A stretch of DNA of 9,804 nucleotides from Actinomycetota bacterium (GTDB taxonomy: Bacteria; Actinomycetota; Thermoleophilia; Miltoncostaeales; Miltoncostaeaceae), in the NCBI GenBank assembly GCA_947451735.1, contig CANGAY010000013.1, positions 1 through 9,804 of the forward strand, given 5' to 3'. Each line of letters starts with the position of its first letter. Position 1 is the first letter of the stretch. Shown in pieces: positions 1 to 5,827 of this stretch. The translations under genes were made by a program, and so were the position numbers. The notes below the pieces were generated by a model. The model did not search any database and was not told the DNA's origin. It saw only the letters and a list, made by a program, of their open reading frames with translations.

Positions 1-1
1 C

Positions 2-559
2 CCCGGCACCGCCGGCGGTGCGGTGGCCATGAACGCCGGCGCCTACGCGTCGGACCTGTCGCAGGTGCTCGACTGGGCCGTGATCTGCGACGCCGACGGG
101 CGGCGCAAGGTGGGCCGCGACGAACTGGCCATGGGCTACCGCACCACGTCGGTGCAGGGCAACCAGGTGGTGGCGGCCGTGGGGTTCGGGCTGGCCCCGG
201 GCGACCCCGCCGAGATCAAGGCCACCCTCGACGGCTACCGCTCGCACCGCCGCGGCACCCAGCCCCAGGGCGTGCGCACCTTCGGCAGCGTGTTCACCAA
301 CCCCGAGGGCGATTCGTCGGGCCGCCTCATCGAGGCCGCCGGGCTCAAGGGCTTCGCCATCGGTGGTGCACGCATCTCCCCGGTGCACGCCAACTTCATC
401 GAGGCGGGGGAGGGGTGCCGCGCGGCTGACGTGATCGCCCTCATGGATGAGGCACGTCGCCGCGTGCGCGATGCCGGCGGCCCCGTTCTGCACGCCGAGG
501 TGCGTTACCTGCACCCCGAGTGGGGCATCGGCGCCCCGCCGCTCGCGGAGATCGCGTGA
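2..559 (+). CDS. murB: UDP-N-acetylenolpyruvoylglucosamine reductase MurB, 3' part (5' end outside the window)
   Basis: MurB is the cytoplasmic flavoenzyme that reduces UDP-GlcNAc-enolpyruvate to UDP-MurNAc with NADPH, the second committed step of peptidoglycan synthesis. The visible 185 residues open inside the FAD-binding motif (PGTAGGAVAMNAGAY, about residues 1-15 of the fragment). They continue into the MurB C-terminal domain: GSVFTNPEG, whose Ser (fragment residue 96) matches the proton-donating Ser/Cys of the family, then GRLIEAAGLKG, SPVHANFI and a late Glu in HAEVRY (residue 166) that fits the catalytic Glu. The GSVF wording is that of the shorter type II enzymes. The reading frame is open from base 2, so the N-terminal FAD domain lies upstream of the window. 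The stop overlaps the ftsQ start (GTGA), which implies translational coupling within a dcw operon. Identity is secure; only the 5' boundary is unknown. Confidence 0.95.
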   Translation, partial: PGTAGGAVAMNAGAYASDLSQVLDWAVICDADGRRKVGRDELAMGYRTTSVQGNQVVAAVGFGLAPGDPAEIKATLDGYRSHRRGTQPQGVRTFGSVFTNPEGDSSGRLIEAAGLKGFAIGGARISPVHANFIEAGEGCRAADVIALMDEARRRVRDAGGPVLHAEVRYLHPEWGIGAPPLAEIA

Positions 560-1467
560 GCACCGACGGCCCCCGTCGCCCATCGCGCCCGCGCAGGCCG
601 TCGCGCCCCAAGAGCTCGTCGCGCATGCCGTCGCCCGAACAGCGCGACAAGGTGCTGCGCATTGGTGGGTACGTCACCGTGGTCACGGTGGCGCTGGTGC
701 TGCTCATCCTCTGGATCGTGAGCGGGCCGCTGATGGGCATCTCGAACGTCACGGTGGTGGGGTACACGGGCAAGTACAAGGCGGAGGTGCAGCAGACCGC
801 CGAACTGGTGGCCGAGACCGGGTCGATGGTGCGGCTGCCGAGCGGCGACATGCGGATCGCACTCACCAGATTCCCGGGGGTGCTCGACGCCACCATCCAG
901 CGCGACTGGCCCCGGTCGATCACCGTGCAGGTGACCGAGGGCGAGCCCGTGGCAATCCTCGCTGTTGACGGCGGGGGCAAGTACGTGCTCTCGCCGTCCG
1001 GTCAGGTGATGGGCAAGGCGGGCAACCGCGGCGGCCTGCCCGTGATCGCCGTGAAGGCCTACCCGCCGGGCGGCGTGCTCACCGGCCGCGGTCCACGTGC
1101 CGCGCTCACCTTCATCGGTTGGCTGCCCCCCGAGATCGCCGGGCGCATCCGCGACCTGAAGGCGGTGGGCGGCGGCCTGGAGGGCAAGTTGAACAACGGG
1201 CTGCTGCTGCGTCTGGGTTCGGCCACCAACCTTGCCGAGAAGGCGCAGGCGCTGGTGGCGGTGCTGTCGCAGGCCGACCCCAAGGCGCTCGACATGGCCG
1301 CGTATCTGGACCTTTCGAAGCCCTCGCGGCCCATGCTCGGCAGCTCGCTGGTGGCCATTCAGCCCAACGACGGCACGTCGACCACGGGCACCGACACCAC
1401 GGCCGTGGACACCACCGGCGGCATTGACACCACCGGAACCACCGACACCACCGGCACAACCCCCTAA
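556..1467 (+). CDS. ftsQ: Cell division protein FtsQ (DivIB family), POTRA domain
   Basis: FtsQ is a single-pass membrane protein that links early and late divisome parts and binds FtsB/FtsL outside the membrane. The GTG at 556 overlaps the murB stop and has GGAG at 547-550, 5 nt upstream; it gives 303 residues. In order: a basic, Pro/Ser/Arg-rich cytoplasmic tail (residues 1-35), one membrane helix (about 36-55), and a POTRA domain (about 62-130) starting with GISNVTVVGYTGKYK and containing the hallmark FPGVLDATIQRDWPRSITVQ. A beta domain follows to about 265. The last 33 residues (271-303) are almost only Thr, Gly and Asp, a low-complexity extracytoplasmic tail unusual for FtsQ. Position between murB and ftsZ fits the actinobacterial dcw order, in which ftsA is absent. 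The family call rests on POTRA pattern, topology and synteny and is strong. Confidence 0.93.
   Translation: MSTDGPRRPSRPRRPSRPKSSSRMPSPEQRDKVLRIGGYVTVVTVALVLLILWIVSGPLMGISNVTVVGYTGKYKAEVQQTAELVAETGSMVRLPSGDMRIALTRFPGVLDATIQRDWPRSITVQVTEGEPVAILAVDGGGKYVLSPSGQVMGKAGNRGGLPVIAVKAYPPGGVLTGRGPRAALTFIGWLPPEIAGRIRDLKAVGGGLEGKLNNGLLLRLGSATNLAEKAQALVAVLSQADPKALDMAAYLDLSKPSRPMLGSSLVAIQPNDGTSTTGTDTTAVDTTGGIDTTGTTDTTGTTP
1366..1464 (+). repeat. Thr/Gly/Asp low-complexity coding repeat at the 3' end of ftsQ
   Basis: The last 33 codons of ftsQ are built from repeated units such as GAC ACC ACC GGC, encoding variants of DTTG/DTTGG/TDTTGT. By topology this tail is outside the membrane. Such a tract could grow or shrink by slippage. 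It could serve as a flexible linker or a glycosylation target; nothing in the sequence decides between these. Confidence 0.75.
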
Positions 1468-1470
1468 ACC

Positions 1471-1487
1471 CTCAACCCGTACTTGAG
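1471..1487. promoter_or_regulatory. Upstream inverted-repeat element before ftsZ (copy 1)
   Basis: CTCAA (1471-1475) and TTGAG (1483-1487) form a perfect dyad with a 7-nt centre, 3 nt after the ftsQ stop. It has the same half-sites, the same spacer length and the same first three spacer bases (CCC) as the copy at 1513-1529. This suggests a binding site for a dimeric regulator of ftsZ. The protein is unknown. Confidence 0.55.
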
Positions 1488-1512
1488 ACTGAGGGGGTCT
1501 GGTGGCACAGGC

Positions 1513-1529
1513 CTCAACCCGGGATTGAG
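1513..1529. promoter_or_regulatory. Inverted-repeat element before ftsZ (copy 2), overlapping the -35
   Basis: CTCAA (1513-1517) and TTGAG (1525-1529) repeat the dyad of copy 1. Start-to-start distance is 42 bp, four turns of B-DNA, so both copies would face the same side of the helix. The right half-site is also the -35 hexamer of the proposed ftsZ promoter, so a bound protein would directly affect polymerase access. Confidence 0.55.
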
Positions 1530-1553
1530 CCCGCTGGGGGGAAGGAGTACGGT
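1525..1553 (+). promoter_or_regulatory. Candidate sigma70-type promoter of ftsZ
   Basis: TTGAGC (1525-1530) and TACGGT (1548-1553) are separated by 17 nt, matching the housekeeping consensus TTGACA-N17-TANNNT well. A start near 1560 would give a leader of roughly 58 nt carrying the ftsZ ribosome-binding site GGGAGGA (1603-1609). ftsZ can also be reached by read-through from ftsQ, because no terminator lies between them. Confidence 0.55.
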
Positions 1554-1617
1554 CGGCGCGGGCGAAACGTGCCCCCGAGTACCCAGAGTCCGTACATGCC
1601 CCGGGAGGACCGGCGTC

Positions 1618-2724
1618 GTGGAGAGCAGTAACTACCTGGCTGTCATCAAGGTCGTCGGCGTCGGCGGCGGCGGTTCGAACGCCGTCAACCGCATGATCGA
1701 CGCGGGCGTGCGCGGCGTGGAGTTCATCGCCGTCAACACCGACGCACAGGCACTCACCGGCTGCGACGCCGACATCAAGATCCACATCGGGGGCACCATC
1801 ACCCGCGGCCTCGGCGCAGGCGCCGAGCCGCGCGTGGGCCGCGAGGCCGCCGAGGAGAGCCGCGAGGAGCTCAAGGAGGCCGTGCGCGGCGCCGACATGG
1901 TGTTCGTCACCGCCGGCGAGGGTGGCGGCACGGGCACCGGGGCCGCACCGGTGATCGCCCAGATCGCACGCGAGCAGGGTGCGCTCACCGTGGGCGTGGT
2001 CACCCGCCCGTTCTCGTTCGAGGGCAAGCAGCGCTCCCGCCGCGCCGAGGACGGCATCGAGGCGCTGCGCCAGCAGGTGGACTCGGTCATCATCATCCCG
2101 AACGACCGCTTGCTCGAGGTGGTTGACCGCAACACGTCGATCGTGGATGCCTTCAACATGGCCGACGACATCCTGCGCCAGGGCGTGCAGGGCATCACCG
2201 ACCTCATCACCGTGCCGGGCCTCATCAACCTCGACTTCGCCGACGTGCGCACCATCATGTCGGGCGCCGGGTCGTCGCTCATGGGCATCGGCCTGGCAAC
2301 GGGCGAGACCCGCGCCGCCGACGCCGCACGCACGGCCATCTCGTCGCCGCTGCTCGAGACCAGCATGAAGGGCGCCACGGGCGTCATTCTCTCCATCGCG
2401 GGCACGGCCGATCTGGGCCTGTTCGAGGTGGACGAGGCCGCGAGCATCGTGCGCGAGTCGGCCGACCCCGACTGCAACGTCATCTTCGGCACCGTCGTGG
2501 ACGAGACCCTGGGCGACAACGTGCGCGTCACGGTCATCGCCACGGGCTTCGACGACGGCCACCGCGAGGCCACCAAGAAGGCCCGCGCCGAGCGCGACCG
2601 TCCCGCCTTCGGCCGCGCCCCGGCCAGCGACTCGCGCGCTGCCGCACCGCGTCGCACCGAGCGCACCTCGTTCGACGTGTCGGGCGACGTGCTCGACGTG
2701 CCGTCGTTCCTGAAGGACTCCTAG
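1618..2724 (+). CDS. ftsZ: Cell division protein FtsZ (bacterial tubulin homologue)
   Basis: FtsZ is the cytoplasmic GTPase that polymerises into the Z ring and recruits the divisome. The GTG at 1618 follows GGGAGGA (1603-1609) by 8 nt and gives 368 residues, a normal length. Visible landmarks are [16 protein letters not shown] (residues 11-26), [11 protein letters not shown], the tubulin signature GGGTGTG (102-108), and the T7 synergy loop NLDFAD (204-209), whose Asp residues complete the GTPase site of the next subunit. After about residue 320 comes a variable Arg/Ala-rich linker of some 35 residues, then the conserved C-terminal peptide DVPSFLKDS that binds partners such as SepF. The open frame extends upstream to 1483, but that part has no FtsZ similarity and covers the promoter. 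The next gene is gcvT rather than the usual pgeF, yggS and sepF. Confidence 0.98.
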   Translation: MESSNYLAVIKVVGVGGGGSNAVNRMIDAGVRGVEFIAVNTDAQALTGCDADIKIHIGGTITRGLGAGAEPRVGREAAEESREELKEAVRGADMVFVTAGEGGGTGTGAAPVIAQIAREQGALTVGVVTRPFSFEGKQRSRRAEDGIEALRQQVDSVIIIPNDRLLEVVDRNTSIVDAFNMADDILRQGVQGITDLITVPGLINLDFADVRTIMSGAGSSLMGIGLATGETRAADAARTAISSPLLETSMKGATGVILSIAGTADLGLFEVDEAASIVRESADPDCNVIFGTVVDETLGDNVRVTVIATGFDDGHREATKKARAERDRPAFGRAPASDSRAAAPRRTERTSFDVSGDVLDVPSFLKDS

Positions 2725-2730
2725 ACCCAC

Positions 2731-2754
2731 CGAGGCGGCCAGTAGGCTGCCTCG
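2731..2754 (+). promoter_or_regulatory. Leaderless-type -10 element of gcvT, inside a hairpin
   Basis: TAGGCT (2743-2748) fits the -10 pattern TANNNT and lies exactly 7 nt before the gcvT GTG, so transcription would start at or next to the start codon. No good -35 is visible. The same bases lie in a 24-nt hairpin (2731-2754: 10-bp stem with one G-U pair, loop AGTA) that ends 1 nt before the GTG. In a read-through message from ftsZ this hairpin would abut the start codon and could block initiation. There is no T run after it, so a simple terminator is less likely. No Shine-Dalgarno sequence sits at the usual distance. Confidence 0.5.
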
Positions 2755-2755
2755 C

Positions 2756-3859
2756 GTGACTGAACTTCAGAGGACATCGCTGTACGACGCCCACGTGGCG
2801 GCGGGGGCCAAGATCGTGCCCTTCGCCGGGTGGGAGATGCCGGTGGAGTACGAGGGGGTGCGCGCGGAGCACCTTGCCGTGCGGTCCACCTGCGGGCTCT
2901 TCGACGTGTCGCACATGGGTCAGATCGACGTGACGGGCCCCGGTTCGCGGGAGTTCCTGCAGTCGATCCTCACCAATGACATCACCCGCATCGGCCCCGG
3001 CCAGGCGCAGTACACGCTGCTGCCCGACGACGACGGCGGGGTGATTGACGACCTGCTGGCCTACGCGCTGCTCGACCGCATCCTGCTGGTGGTCAACGCA
3101 TCGAACATCGCCCCGTGCGTCGAACGGGTTACCAGCCTGGCGCCTGCCGGCGTGACGGTGGTCAACCGCTCGCCCGAAGTGGCCATGCTCGCGCTGCAGG
3201 GCCCCACCTGGGCCAAGGCCCTCACGCCCATCGCGTCTCCCGAGCCGTTCTCGCTGCCGTACATGGAGGCCACCGAGGCCACTGTGGCCGGGGTGCCGTG
3301 CCTCGTGGCGCGCACCGGCTACACCGGCGAGCCGGGTGTGGAGATCATGTGCCCGGCCGAGGCCGCGCCCGCAATCTGGGATGCCCTGATGGCCGTGCCT
3401 GACGCACCCGTCCCTGCGGGCCTCGCCGCCCGCGACACCCTGCGTCTTGAGATGGGTTACCCGCTGTACGGCAACGAACTGGGCCGCGACCGCAGCCCCA
3501 TCAGCGCGGGCCTCAAGTGGGCCTGCGACCTGAAGCACGGGGGATTCCCCGGTGCCGAGCGCATGCAGCGCGAGGCAGAGGACGGCACGCCCGATCGCCT
3601 GGTGGGCATCGTGCTCACCGAGAAGGGCATCCCGCGCGGCGGCTGCGCCGTAATGGCCGATGGCCAGCAGGTGGGCACCGTCACCAGCGGCACCCTGTCG
3701 CCGTCCCTCGGCGTGGGCGCCGCACTCGCGTACGTTTCACCCGATCATGCGCACGTGGGGGCCAAGCTCTCCATCGACGTGCGTGGCAAGCAGAAGTCGG
3801 CCGAGGTCACCTCGTTGCCGATGGTCGACACATCACCCAGGAAGGAACACCACTCGTGA
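2756..3859 (+). CDS. gcvT: Aminomethyltransferase, glycine cleavage system T protein
   Basis: GcvT takes the aminomethyl group from the lipoyl arm of GcvH and passes its carbon to tetrahydrofolate, releasing ammonia. The GTG at 2756 gives 367 residues, the usual size. Motifs follow family order: [10 protein letters not shown] (23-32), [18 protein letters not shown] (38-55), LTND, GGVIDD (94-99, where the first Asp aligns with the folate-site catalytic Asp), [19 protein letters not shown] (185-192) and [14 protein letters not shown] (from 229), then the C-terminal beta-barrel domain with KGIPRGG. YgfZ and dimethylglycine dehydrogenase relatives are unlikely because all T-protein motifs are present. 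Its stop overlaps the gcvH start (GTGA). It begins 31 nt after ftsZ, probably from its own leaderless promoter. Confidence 0.97.
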   Translation: MTELQRTSLYDAHVAAGAKIVPFAGWEMPVEYEGVRAEHLAVRSTCGLFDVSHMGQIDVTGPGSREFLQSILTNDITRIGPGQAQYTLLPDDDGGVIDDLLAYALLDRILLVVNASNIAPCVERVTSLAPAGVTVVNRSPEVAMLALQGPTWAKALTPIASPEPFSLPYMEATEATVAGVPCLVARTGYTGEPGVEIMCPAEAAPAIWDALMAVPDAPVPAGLAARDTLRLEMGYPLYGNELGRDRSPISAGLKWACDLKHGGFPGAERMQREAEDGTPDRLVGIVLTEKGIPRGGCAVMADGQQVGTVTSGTLSPSLGVGAALAYVSPDHAHVGAKLSIDVRGKQKSAEVTSLPMVDTSPRKEHHS

Positions 3860-4254
3860 GCGACGAGACCTACCCCGGAGACCTGCGCTACCACCCCGAG
3901 CACGACTGGGCGCGCGTGGACGGCGACGTGGCCACCTTCGGCGTCACGTGGTTCGCGCAGGACGCCCTGGGTGAGGTCGTCTACTACGACCCGCCGGCCG
4001 TGGGCGACACCGTCACCGCAGGCTCCTCGTACGGCGAGTTGGAGTCGGTGAAGGCCGTCTCCGACATCATCGCCCCCGCCAGCGGTGAGGTGGTTGAGGT
4101 CAACGGCGCCGTAAGCGACACGCCCGAACTGGTGAATGGCGACCCGTACGGCGAGGGCTGGCTCATCAAGGTGCGCGTGTCAGACCCCGCCGAGCTTGAC
4201 GCCCTCATGGACGAGCCCGCCTACCGCGCGTACCTCGCGGGCCTGAACGGCTAG
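3856..4254 (+). CDS. gcvH: Glycine cleavage system H protein (lipoyl carrier)
   Basis: GcvH carries the lipoyl arm that shuttles aminomethyl groups between GcvP, GcvT and the lipoamide dehydrogenase. The GTG at 3856 overlaps the gcvT stop and has AGGAAGGA (3839-3846) 9 nt upstream, inside gcvT. The protein has 132 residues. The open frame runs further upstream in gcvT, but that part lacks family similarity. Visible features: YHPEHDWARVDGDVATFGVT (12-31), WFAQDALGEVVYYDPPAVGD, and the lipoylation site GELESVKAVSD with Lys66 as the modified residue. The closing PELVNGDPYGEGWLIKV is typical. Most family members have a Thr-Asp-Tyr/His-Ala pattern where this one has Thr-Trp-Phe-Ala, wording I associate with Thermoleophilia-type H proteins (from memory). 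gcvP and lipoyl ligase or synthase genes are not in the window. Confidence 0.97.
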   Translation: MSDETYPGDLRYHPEHDWARVDGDVATFGVTWFAQDALGEVVYYDPPAVGDTVTAGSSYGELESVKAVSDIIAPASGEVVEVNGAVSDTPELVNGDPYGEGWLIKVRVSDPAELDALMDEPAYRAYLAGLNG

Positions 4255-4263
4255 GCGGCACCC

Positions 4264-4710
4264 GTGAGCCTTGAGGCGCGTCTCACCGACGACATGAAGA
4301 CCGCCATGAAGGCGGGCGACAAGGACACCCTGGGTGTGGTGCGCCGCGTCATCTCCAACATCAAGAACGCGCGCATCGAGAAGCGCGAGGATCTCACCGA
4401 GCAGGAGGAGATCCGCGTGGTGCGGTCCATGGCCAAGCAGCACAAGGAGAGCATCGAGCAGTTCCGCGCCGCAGGGCGTGAGGACCTGGCCACCAAGGAG
4501 GAGGCCGAGCTCGGGATCCTGTCCGTGTACCTGCCGGCCGAGATGGATCAGGCGCAGCTTGAGGCCATTGTCGACGCGGTCATCGCCGACACGGGCGCGT
4601 CGTCCATGAAGGACATGGGCGGCGTGATCAAGGAAGTCATCGCCCGCACGGGTGGCCAGGCCGAGGGCGGGGCCGTCAGCGCCCTGGTGAAAGGCAAGCT
4701 CGGGGGCTAG
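4264..4710 (+). CDS. yqeY: GatB/YqeY domain protein
   Basis: This 148-residue soluble helical protein belongs to the YqeY family, which resembles the tRNA-binding tail of the GatB amidotransferase subunit. Its cellular role is not firmly known; a link to tRNA-dependent amidation is assumed from homology only. Family landmarks are the N-terminal helix with MKTAMKAGDKDTLGVVRRV, then LTEQEE, KQHKESIEQFRAAGREDLA, the ILSVYLPAEM segment and the C-terminal GASSMKDMGGVIKEV with GQAEGGAVS. The start is GTG at 4264, 9 nt after the gcvH stop. AGGCGG (4253-4258) is a weak ribosome-binding site at 5 nt. The short spacing suggests it is co-transcribed with gcvTH. A hairpin overlapping its stop codon may end the transcript. 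Confidence 0.93.
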   Translation: MSLEARLTDDMKTAMKAGDKDTLGVVRRVISNIKNARIEKREDLTEQEEIRVVRSMAKQHKESIEQFRAAGREDLATKEEAELGILSVYLPAEMDQAQLEAIVDAVIADTGASSMKDMGGVIKEVIARTGGQAEGGAVSALVKGKLGG

Positions 4711-4720
4711 CTCCCCCGGG
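4699..4720 (+). terminator. Hairpin across the yqeY stop codon, possible terminator
   Basis: CGGGGG (4701-4706) pairs with CCCCCG (4713-4718) around a 6-nt loop that holds the TAG stop. One C-G pair and one G-U pair extend the stem to 8 bp. The following bases (TCAATCAATT) are AT-rich compared with the surroundings but are not a T run. It may be a weak intrinsic terminator of the gcvT-gcvH-yqeY unit, or an attenuating structure before the next gene. Confidence 0.4.
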
Positions 4721-4753
4721 TCAATCAATTCGACCGATTCAGGAGAACCCCCG

Positions 4754-5182
4754 ATGACGACCGCTGACCACGCGGATGACCTCACGGCTGCCATGGCGGA
4801 ACTGCGCGATCGCGCGGAGCAACATGGAGCGCCGTCGCTGCAGGATGGCGTGCTGTATTTCGGCGACACGGCGATTCCGAAGCCCGACTTCGAGATCGTC
4901 ACGTCCGTGCACACCGGTCACGGCTGCACGGCCACCATCTTCGTCGCCGCTGGCGATGGCTTTGCGCGCGCCACGACGACGCTCGTCCGCGACGGCGACC
5001 GCGCTGTGGGCACGGAGCTCGACCCGTCCGGCCCCGTCATCGGTCCGATCCGTGCCGGCGAGTCGTACCGCGGCCCCGCCGACATCCTCGGTGTGTTGCA
5101 CGACACCTATTACGAGCCCATCATCGACGCCGATGGTGCGGTGATCGGCGCGTATCTCGTGGGGTTCCCACACAGCGAGTAG
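4754..5182 (+). CDS. Stand-alone Cache-type sensor domain protein (Cache_3-Cache_2-like)
   Basis: A 142-residue protein started by ATG with AGGAGA (4741-4746) 7 nt upstream. From about residue 50 to the end it reads like the Cache ligand-binding domain usually found on the outside of chemoreceptors and sensor kinases: TGHGCTATIFVAAGDGFARA, then TTTLVRDGDRAVGTELDP, an AGESYRG turn, ADILGVLHDTYYEPI, and a closing DADGAVIGAYLVGFP. In known members this fold binds small molecules such as carboxylates. This copy has no signal peptide, no membrane helix and no output domain, so it should be cytoplasmic. It could be a soluble ligand-binding or scaffold protein; its partner is unknown. It lies 43 nt after yqeY and may have its own promoter. 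The domain assignment rests on recalled family patterns. Confidence 0.72.
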   Translation: MTTADHADDLTAAMAELRDRAEQHGAPSLQDGVLYFGDTAIPKPDFEIVTSVHTGHGCTATIFVAAGDGFARATTTLVRDGDRAVGTELDPSGPVIGPIRAGESYRGPADILGVLHDTYYEPIIDADGAVIGAYLVGFPHSE

Positions 5183-5188
5183 CGCTAC
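5179..5188. other. Palindrome at the junction of two convergent stop codons
   Basis: GTAGCGCTAC is a perfect 10-bp palindrome. It contains the TAG stop of the plus-strand Cache gene and the TAG stop of the minus-strand VOC gene, which are only 2 nt apart. No stronger hairpin or T run lies here, so the two transcripts probably run into each other. Confidence 0.6.
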
Positions 5189-5736
5189 GGCAGGGTGAAT
5201 TCGCCCTGTGCGCATGCGATGCGAAGCGACCTCGGGCCATCCGGCTGCACGTCGAGGTCGATGATGCGTGCCACACCCGCCGGGTGATCCGCGGCGATGG
5301 ACCCCGGCATGGTGGCGTCGTCGTCCCACTGGATGATGAACGGCTCAGCCGGATCGGCACACGCCTCGGCCATGCCGGCCACCTGCCACGTGATGATCGA
5401 CCCATCGGGGTTGTCGCGCTCACCGGGCGTCACATGCAGGCCCCGCGGTGCGGCGTCGGCCTCAATGTCGCCCGTACGTACGCACCACAGGCACAGGCGC
5501 CCGCCGTCGGCCGCCGCACGCGCAACGGCCTGGGTGAACCCCACCACGGGGGCGTCCGGGTCGGCTACCTCCACCAGTTCCAGATACGCCCCCGACAGCG
5601 GCACGATGGCGTTTCGGGTGCCCCACGCGGGGTGGATTCCACCCGCAATCGTCACCAGCCCGTTCGCTGTGAGCAGACGCTCGGCGACGGGGGCGATGGA
5701 GGGCACGCCCCACACCACGTGATCGAGGGTTGACAC
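5185..5736 (-). CDS. Glyoxalase-like domain protein (VOC superfamily, Glyoxalase_3 type)
   Basis: A 183-residue cytoplasmic protein of the vicinal-oxygen-chelate fold. With the start at 5736 it opens MSTLDHVVWGVP, the usual first strand of the family, with His6 as a likely metal or active-site residue. It continues with GGIHPAWGTRNAIVPL (32-47), AYLELVEV (50-57) and a late PFIIQWDD (132-139), the pattern of the Glyoxalase_3 group, for which no general reaction is established. A GTG at 5745 is the longest start, but it falls within the proposed -10 element TACCGT, which lies 7 nt before the GTG at 5736. The shorter, leaderless start is therefore preferred; no Shine-Dalgarno sequence precedes either. 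The gene is divergent from icd and convergent with the Cache gene. The substrate cannot be told from the sequence. Confidence 0.83.
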   Translation of the reverse strand: MSTLDHVVWGVPSIAPVAERLLTANGLVTIAGGIHPAWGTRNAIVPLSGAYLELVEVADPDAPVVGFTQAVARAAADGGRLCLWCVRTGDIEADAAPRGLHVTPGERDNPDGSIITWQVAGMAEACADPAEPFIIQWDDDATMPGSIAADHPAGVARIIDLDVQPDGPRSLRIACAQGEFTLP

Positions 5737-5743
5737 GCCCAGC

Positions 5744-5749
5744 ACGGTA
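5744..5749 (-). promoter_or_regulatory. Leaderless-type -10 element of the VOC gene
   Basis: Read on the minus strand, TACCGT is followed by 7 nt and then the GTG at 5736. The geometry is the same as at gcvT and at the response regulator. No consensus -35 is visible 17-18 nt upstream. It supports 5736 rather than 5745 as the translation start. Confidence 0.45.
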
Positions 5750-5770
5750 CCGGCGCGATACCCCGATGCG

Positions 5771-5785
5771 ACGTGCGTTTCACGT
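5771..5785. promoter_or_regulatory. Inverted repeat between the VOC gene and icd, candidate operator
   Basis: ACGTG (5771-5775) and CACGT (5781-5785) form a perfect 5-bp dyad around CGTTT. It overlaps the expected -35 zone of the minus-strand VOC promoter and lies about 37 bp upstream of a TACTCT element on the icd side. A regulator bound here could affect one or both divergent genes. The dyad is short, so chance is possible. Confidence 0.3.
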
Positions 5786-5821
5786 ACGACCGATCAACGG
5801 GCAACCCGTGTGCCAGCGGGG

Positions 5822-5827
5822 TACTCT
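5822..5827 (+). promoter_or_regulatory. Possible -10 element for icd
   Basis: TACTCT fits TANNNT and is the best -10 candidate on the plus strand between 5750 and the icd start. No TTGACA-like hexamer stands 16-18 nt upstream. It would give an icd leader of about 78 nt, which includes a small GCCCG-TC-CGGGC dyad (5853-5864). Confidence 0.3.

Noticed and set aside
1513..1529. SoxR-type operator
   Set aside because: The half-sites look alike, but the centre is 7 nt rather than 6, and the site covers the -35 rather than the -35/-10 spacer typical of MerR-family control.
1483..1617. N-terminal extension of FtsZ by 45 residues
   Set aside because: The segment lacks FtsZ similarity and covers the promoter and ribosome-binding site; GTG 1618 has GGGAGGA at the right distance.
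505..2730. A 741-codon open frame on the minus strand opposite murB, ftsQ and ftsZ
   Set aside because: It is rich in His, Arg, Gly and Asp with no domain, as expected for the antisense of GC-rich coding sequence, and three confident genes occupy the plus strand.
4252..4266. Leaderless promoter for yqeY (TAGGCG before GTG)
   Set aside because: The hexamer lacks the final T, the spacing is 6 rather than 7 nt, and its TAG is the gcvH stop; co-transcription with gcvH is simpler.
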